From positions 372,001 through 436,000 of the forward strand of contig NZ_VDBO01000002.1 of the NCBI RefSeq assembly GCF_005930355.1: DNA of 64,000 nt, in the 5' to 3' direction. Numbering within the stretch: the stretch's first letter is position 1; each line of letters opens with the position of its first letter. The notes below the pieces were generated by a model. It searched no databases and was not told where the DNA came from. It worked only from the letters and a program-made list of their open reading frames with translations. The DNA comes from Paenibacillus sinopodophylli. Lineage in GTDB: Bacteria > Bacillota > Bacilli > Paenibacillales > Paenibacillaceae. Position numbers and translations under genes: made by a program. Below, piece after piece: positions 62,439 to 64,000 of this stretch.

Positions 62439-63152
62439 TTAACTGTTTCTCGTTAATTGATCGCCATGGAGCCTCGGAACATCATGGAAGATATCGATGG
62501 CCGAGCATGCCTCAATATCTTTCTTCAACCCCAGCTTCAGCAGCTTCTTCCCGGTCATACCATTCATGATTGTTTCACTAATTACTCCTGAACGGTTCCG
62601 ATATAAAGCCAGCATTGCAGTGCCGAAATCATCCATCTCAACCGGCAACTGACTTATGGCATGCAGTCTATCAAGCACAAGGCCGGCACATAAGCCGTCC
62701 TCTATCGCGAATTCATCATGGCTGCCAGCACATAAGATGACGACATCTCTACGGAGGTCGATAGCAGCACGGGCACAGGCCTCTGCATTCAATAACGAAG
62801 CAGTCAGCACATGATCAGCACGCATAGACTTGTGAATGGCTCTCGTCCCATTCGTCGTGGTGAGCACGATTCTTCTGCCGCAAACGGCCTTCTCTGTATA
62901 TTCCTCCGGTGAATTTCCTAAATCAAAGCCAGCGATTTTTCGACAGAAGCGTTCGCCGCCAAGCAAATCTCCCGACCGCTGCAGCGCTCGCGCCTCCATA
63001 ACCGTTTCTGCAGGTATGACGCATGAGGCGCCTGCCGCGAGTGCGGTCACGATCGTACTCGTAGCGCGCAATACATCGACGATAATTGCTGTTTTATGAT
63101 GGAATCTTGCTGAGCTGGCTTCGTTCACACTCGAAATGACTTGCACTTGCAT
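62439..63152 (-). CDS. comB: 2-phosphosulfolactate phosphatase family protein (ComB)
   Basis: This 237-residue protein has the ComB family blocks AIIVDVLRATSTIVTALAAGA, LGGERFCRKIAGFDLGNSP, VLTTTNGTRAI and CAGSHDEFAIEDGLCAGL. ComB dephosphorylates 2-phosphosulfolactate to sulfolactate. Sulfolactate is a coenzyme M precursor in archaea and a spore component in Bacillus (YitC), so a spore role is plausible. The other sulfolactate genes are not in the window. It is divergent from yqhV. Confidence 0.87.
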   Translation of the reverse strand: MQVQVISSVNEASSARFHHKTAIIVDVLRATSTIVTALAAGASCVIPAETVMEARALQRSGDLLGGERFCRKIAGFDLGNSPEEYTEKAVCGRRIVLTTTNGTRAIHKSMRADHVLTASLLNAEACARAAIDLRRDVVILCAGSHDEFAIEDGLCAGLVLDRLHAISQLPVEMDDFGTAMLALYRNRSGVISETIMNGMTGKKLLKLGLKKDIEACSAIDIFHDVPRLHGDQLTRNS

Positions 63153-63287
63153 AGTTGTTGTACCGCCCTTCTTGTGCGCAATAGTCTATCTTATGCGCAT
63201 GTGCTTAGGCAGGTGTCCGGTATGAAAGACAGACAAGTCTGCATATGAATAAGGAACAATCAATTGAGGGAAGGAGGTCACACCCAA

Positions 63288-63554
63288 ATGCTTAACAAAA
63301 TAGTATTGACGATGGCTTCACTGCGACTCACTTCAGGTACGATTGAAATTTGCGCAGCACTTCTCATGCTAAGGCTGAATCAAATTGACAAAGCGCTTGT
63401 CGTAAACTCATCGCTCGCGTTAGTAGGTCCAATCATCCTAATTACGACAACGACAGTTGGGCTCGTCGGGATGTCTGATAAGCTTTCGCCTTCTAAGTTT
63501 TTGTGGGTAGGAGCAGGCGTTATCTGTCTCATGATTGGTATTTTGAAAAAATAA
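63288..63554 (+). CDS. yqhV: YqhV family small membrane protein (DUF2619)
   Basis: This 88-residue protein has three membrane helices (about 10-30, 38-60 and 67-86), the motif LRLTSGTIEICAALLMLRLN and a Lys-rich end. AAGGAGGT at 63271-63278 selects the ATG at 63288. YqhV lies directly before spoIIIAA in B. subtilis, as here. The function is unknown. Confidence 0.85.
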   Translation: MLNKIVLTMASLRLTSGTIEICAALLMLRLNQIDKALVVNSSLALVGPIILITTTTVGLVGMSDKLSPSKFLWVGAGVICLMIGILKK

Positions 63555-63656
63555 TAGATTACAAATCTAGCAAAGTTACATGGATCAGACATATTTTCGC
63601 ATGGAGAGCATACAAATAGGAACTACGAAGGACAAACACCCGGGAGTGATAAGCAT

Positions 63657-64000
63657 ATGCTAGCACGCGTAGTGCATCTGTTGCCTTTGGAGCTGAAGAC
63701 GCTGCTGGAGCGCCTTCCTGATCACATGCAGGAGCAGCTGGAGGAAATTCGGATTCGTGAGGGAAGGCCGCTTGAAATAGGCTTCCGCGGGCAATCTCGC
63801 TTTATGATGGTTGACGGTTCGCTCAGGCAGGCTGCTGATGGGGCATACAAGCCTTCTGCAGACACATGCCGTAAGCTGCTGGAGCGTATTACCAATTATT
63901 CGCTATATGCCATGGAGGAGGAGCTGAAGAGAGGTTTTATTACCGTTTCTGGCGGGCATCGGATTGGACTGGCAGGCAGAACCATATTGGACGGCGGAAT
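63657..64000 (+). CDS. spoIIIAA: Stage III sporulation protein AA, N-terminal part (cut by window end)
   Basis: The frame from ATG 63657 is open to the window end (about 114 residues). It begins MLARVVHLLPLELKTLLERL and continues EEIRIREGRPLEIGFRG, then ITNYSLYAMEEELKRGFITV and GGHRIGLAGRT, which match the N-terminus of the SpoIIIAA AAA+ ATPase. This protein energises the SpoIIIA-SpoIIQ channel between mother cell and forespore. GGGAG lies 10 nt upstream. The Walker motifs lie beyond the window. It should open the spoIIIAA-AH operon. Confidence 0.92.
   Translation, partial: MLARVVHLLPLELKTLLERLPDHMQEQLEEIRIREGRPLEIGFRGQSRFMMVDGSLRQAADGAYKPSADTCRKLLERITNYSLYAMEEELKRGFITVSGGHRIGLAGRTILDGG

Overview
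The window is a stretch of chromosome from a spore-forming Gram-positive bacterium, most likely a Paenibacillaceae member (Paenibacillus or a close relative). The evidence is gene order and content: the Bacillus-type block yqfD-phoH-pgpH-ybeY-dgkA-cdd-era-yqzL-recO, then glyQS-ppsR-yaiI-dnaG-sigA-trmK-yqfO, then yqhQ/yqhR-aroQ-yqhT-efp and yqhV-spoIIIAA. Sporulation and spore genes are present (yqfD, gerP cluster, splB, spoIIIAA). The RNase P RNA looks like the A (ancestral) class rather than the Bacillus B class. No prophage, transposase, CRISPR array, tRNA or rRNA gene was seen.

Layout. Positions 1-7441 are one run of plus-strand housekeeping genes with coupled or tightly spaced starts. A multidrug-type MFS gene (7692-9224) sits between recO and the glycine T-box/glyQS block, and 9315-19825 carries glyQS, ppsR, yaiI, dnaG, sigA, a membrane protein, trmK and yqfO. 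From 19832 come tandem promoters, rnpB, a secreted subtilase (minus), YpuI, a DUF1540 protein and the alarmone synthetase sasA. Positions 24541-32630 hold a YlmA-type ABC ATPase overlapping a large membrane alpha/beta hydrolase, a queuosine-precursor transporter with a preQ1 riboswitch, helD, a PAS-HTH regulator and a tiny double zinc-knuckle protein. Positions 32775-40512 are a glycogen operon (glgB-glgC-glgD-glgA-GH15). After that come gluconokinase, a LysR/YeiH pair, gerPABCDE (minus) with a sigma-K type promoter, zur, yidD, T-box/metS, a Zur-box-controlled znuACB zinc importer, ccdA, splB, mntR and the yqh block ending in spoIIIAA, which is cut by the window end.

Functional links. Two aminoacyl-tRNA synthetase units are under T-box control (glyQS, specifier GGC; metS, probable specifier ATG). 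Zur and its likely target promoter are both present. MntR has all six manganese ligands. The glycogen operon makes and branches glycogen, and pairs this with a cytosolic glucoamylase-like enzyme instead of a phosphorylase.

The least explained structures are an interspersed two-hairpin intergenic repeat at three loci (one a diverged tandem pair), a terminator-like hairpin whose 3' arm is the ribosome binding site of a DUF1540 gene, hairpins just upstream of the recO and splB ribosome binding sites, and an 18-bp perfect palindrome upstream of the PAS-HTH regulator. I did not find a clear new multi-gene defence or biosynthetic system. The novelty is mainly in RNA and repeat elements and in a few uncharacterised proteins.
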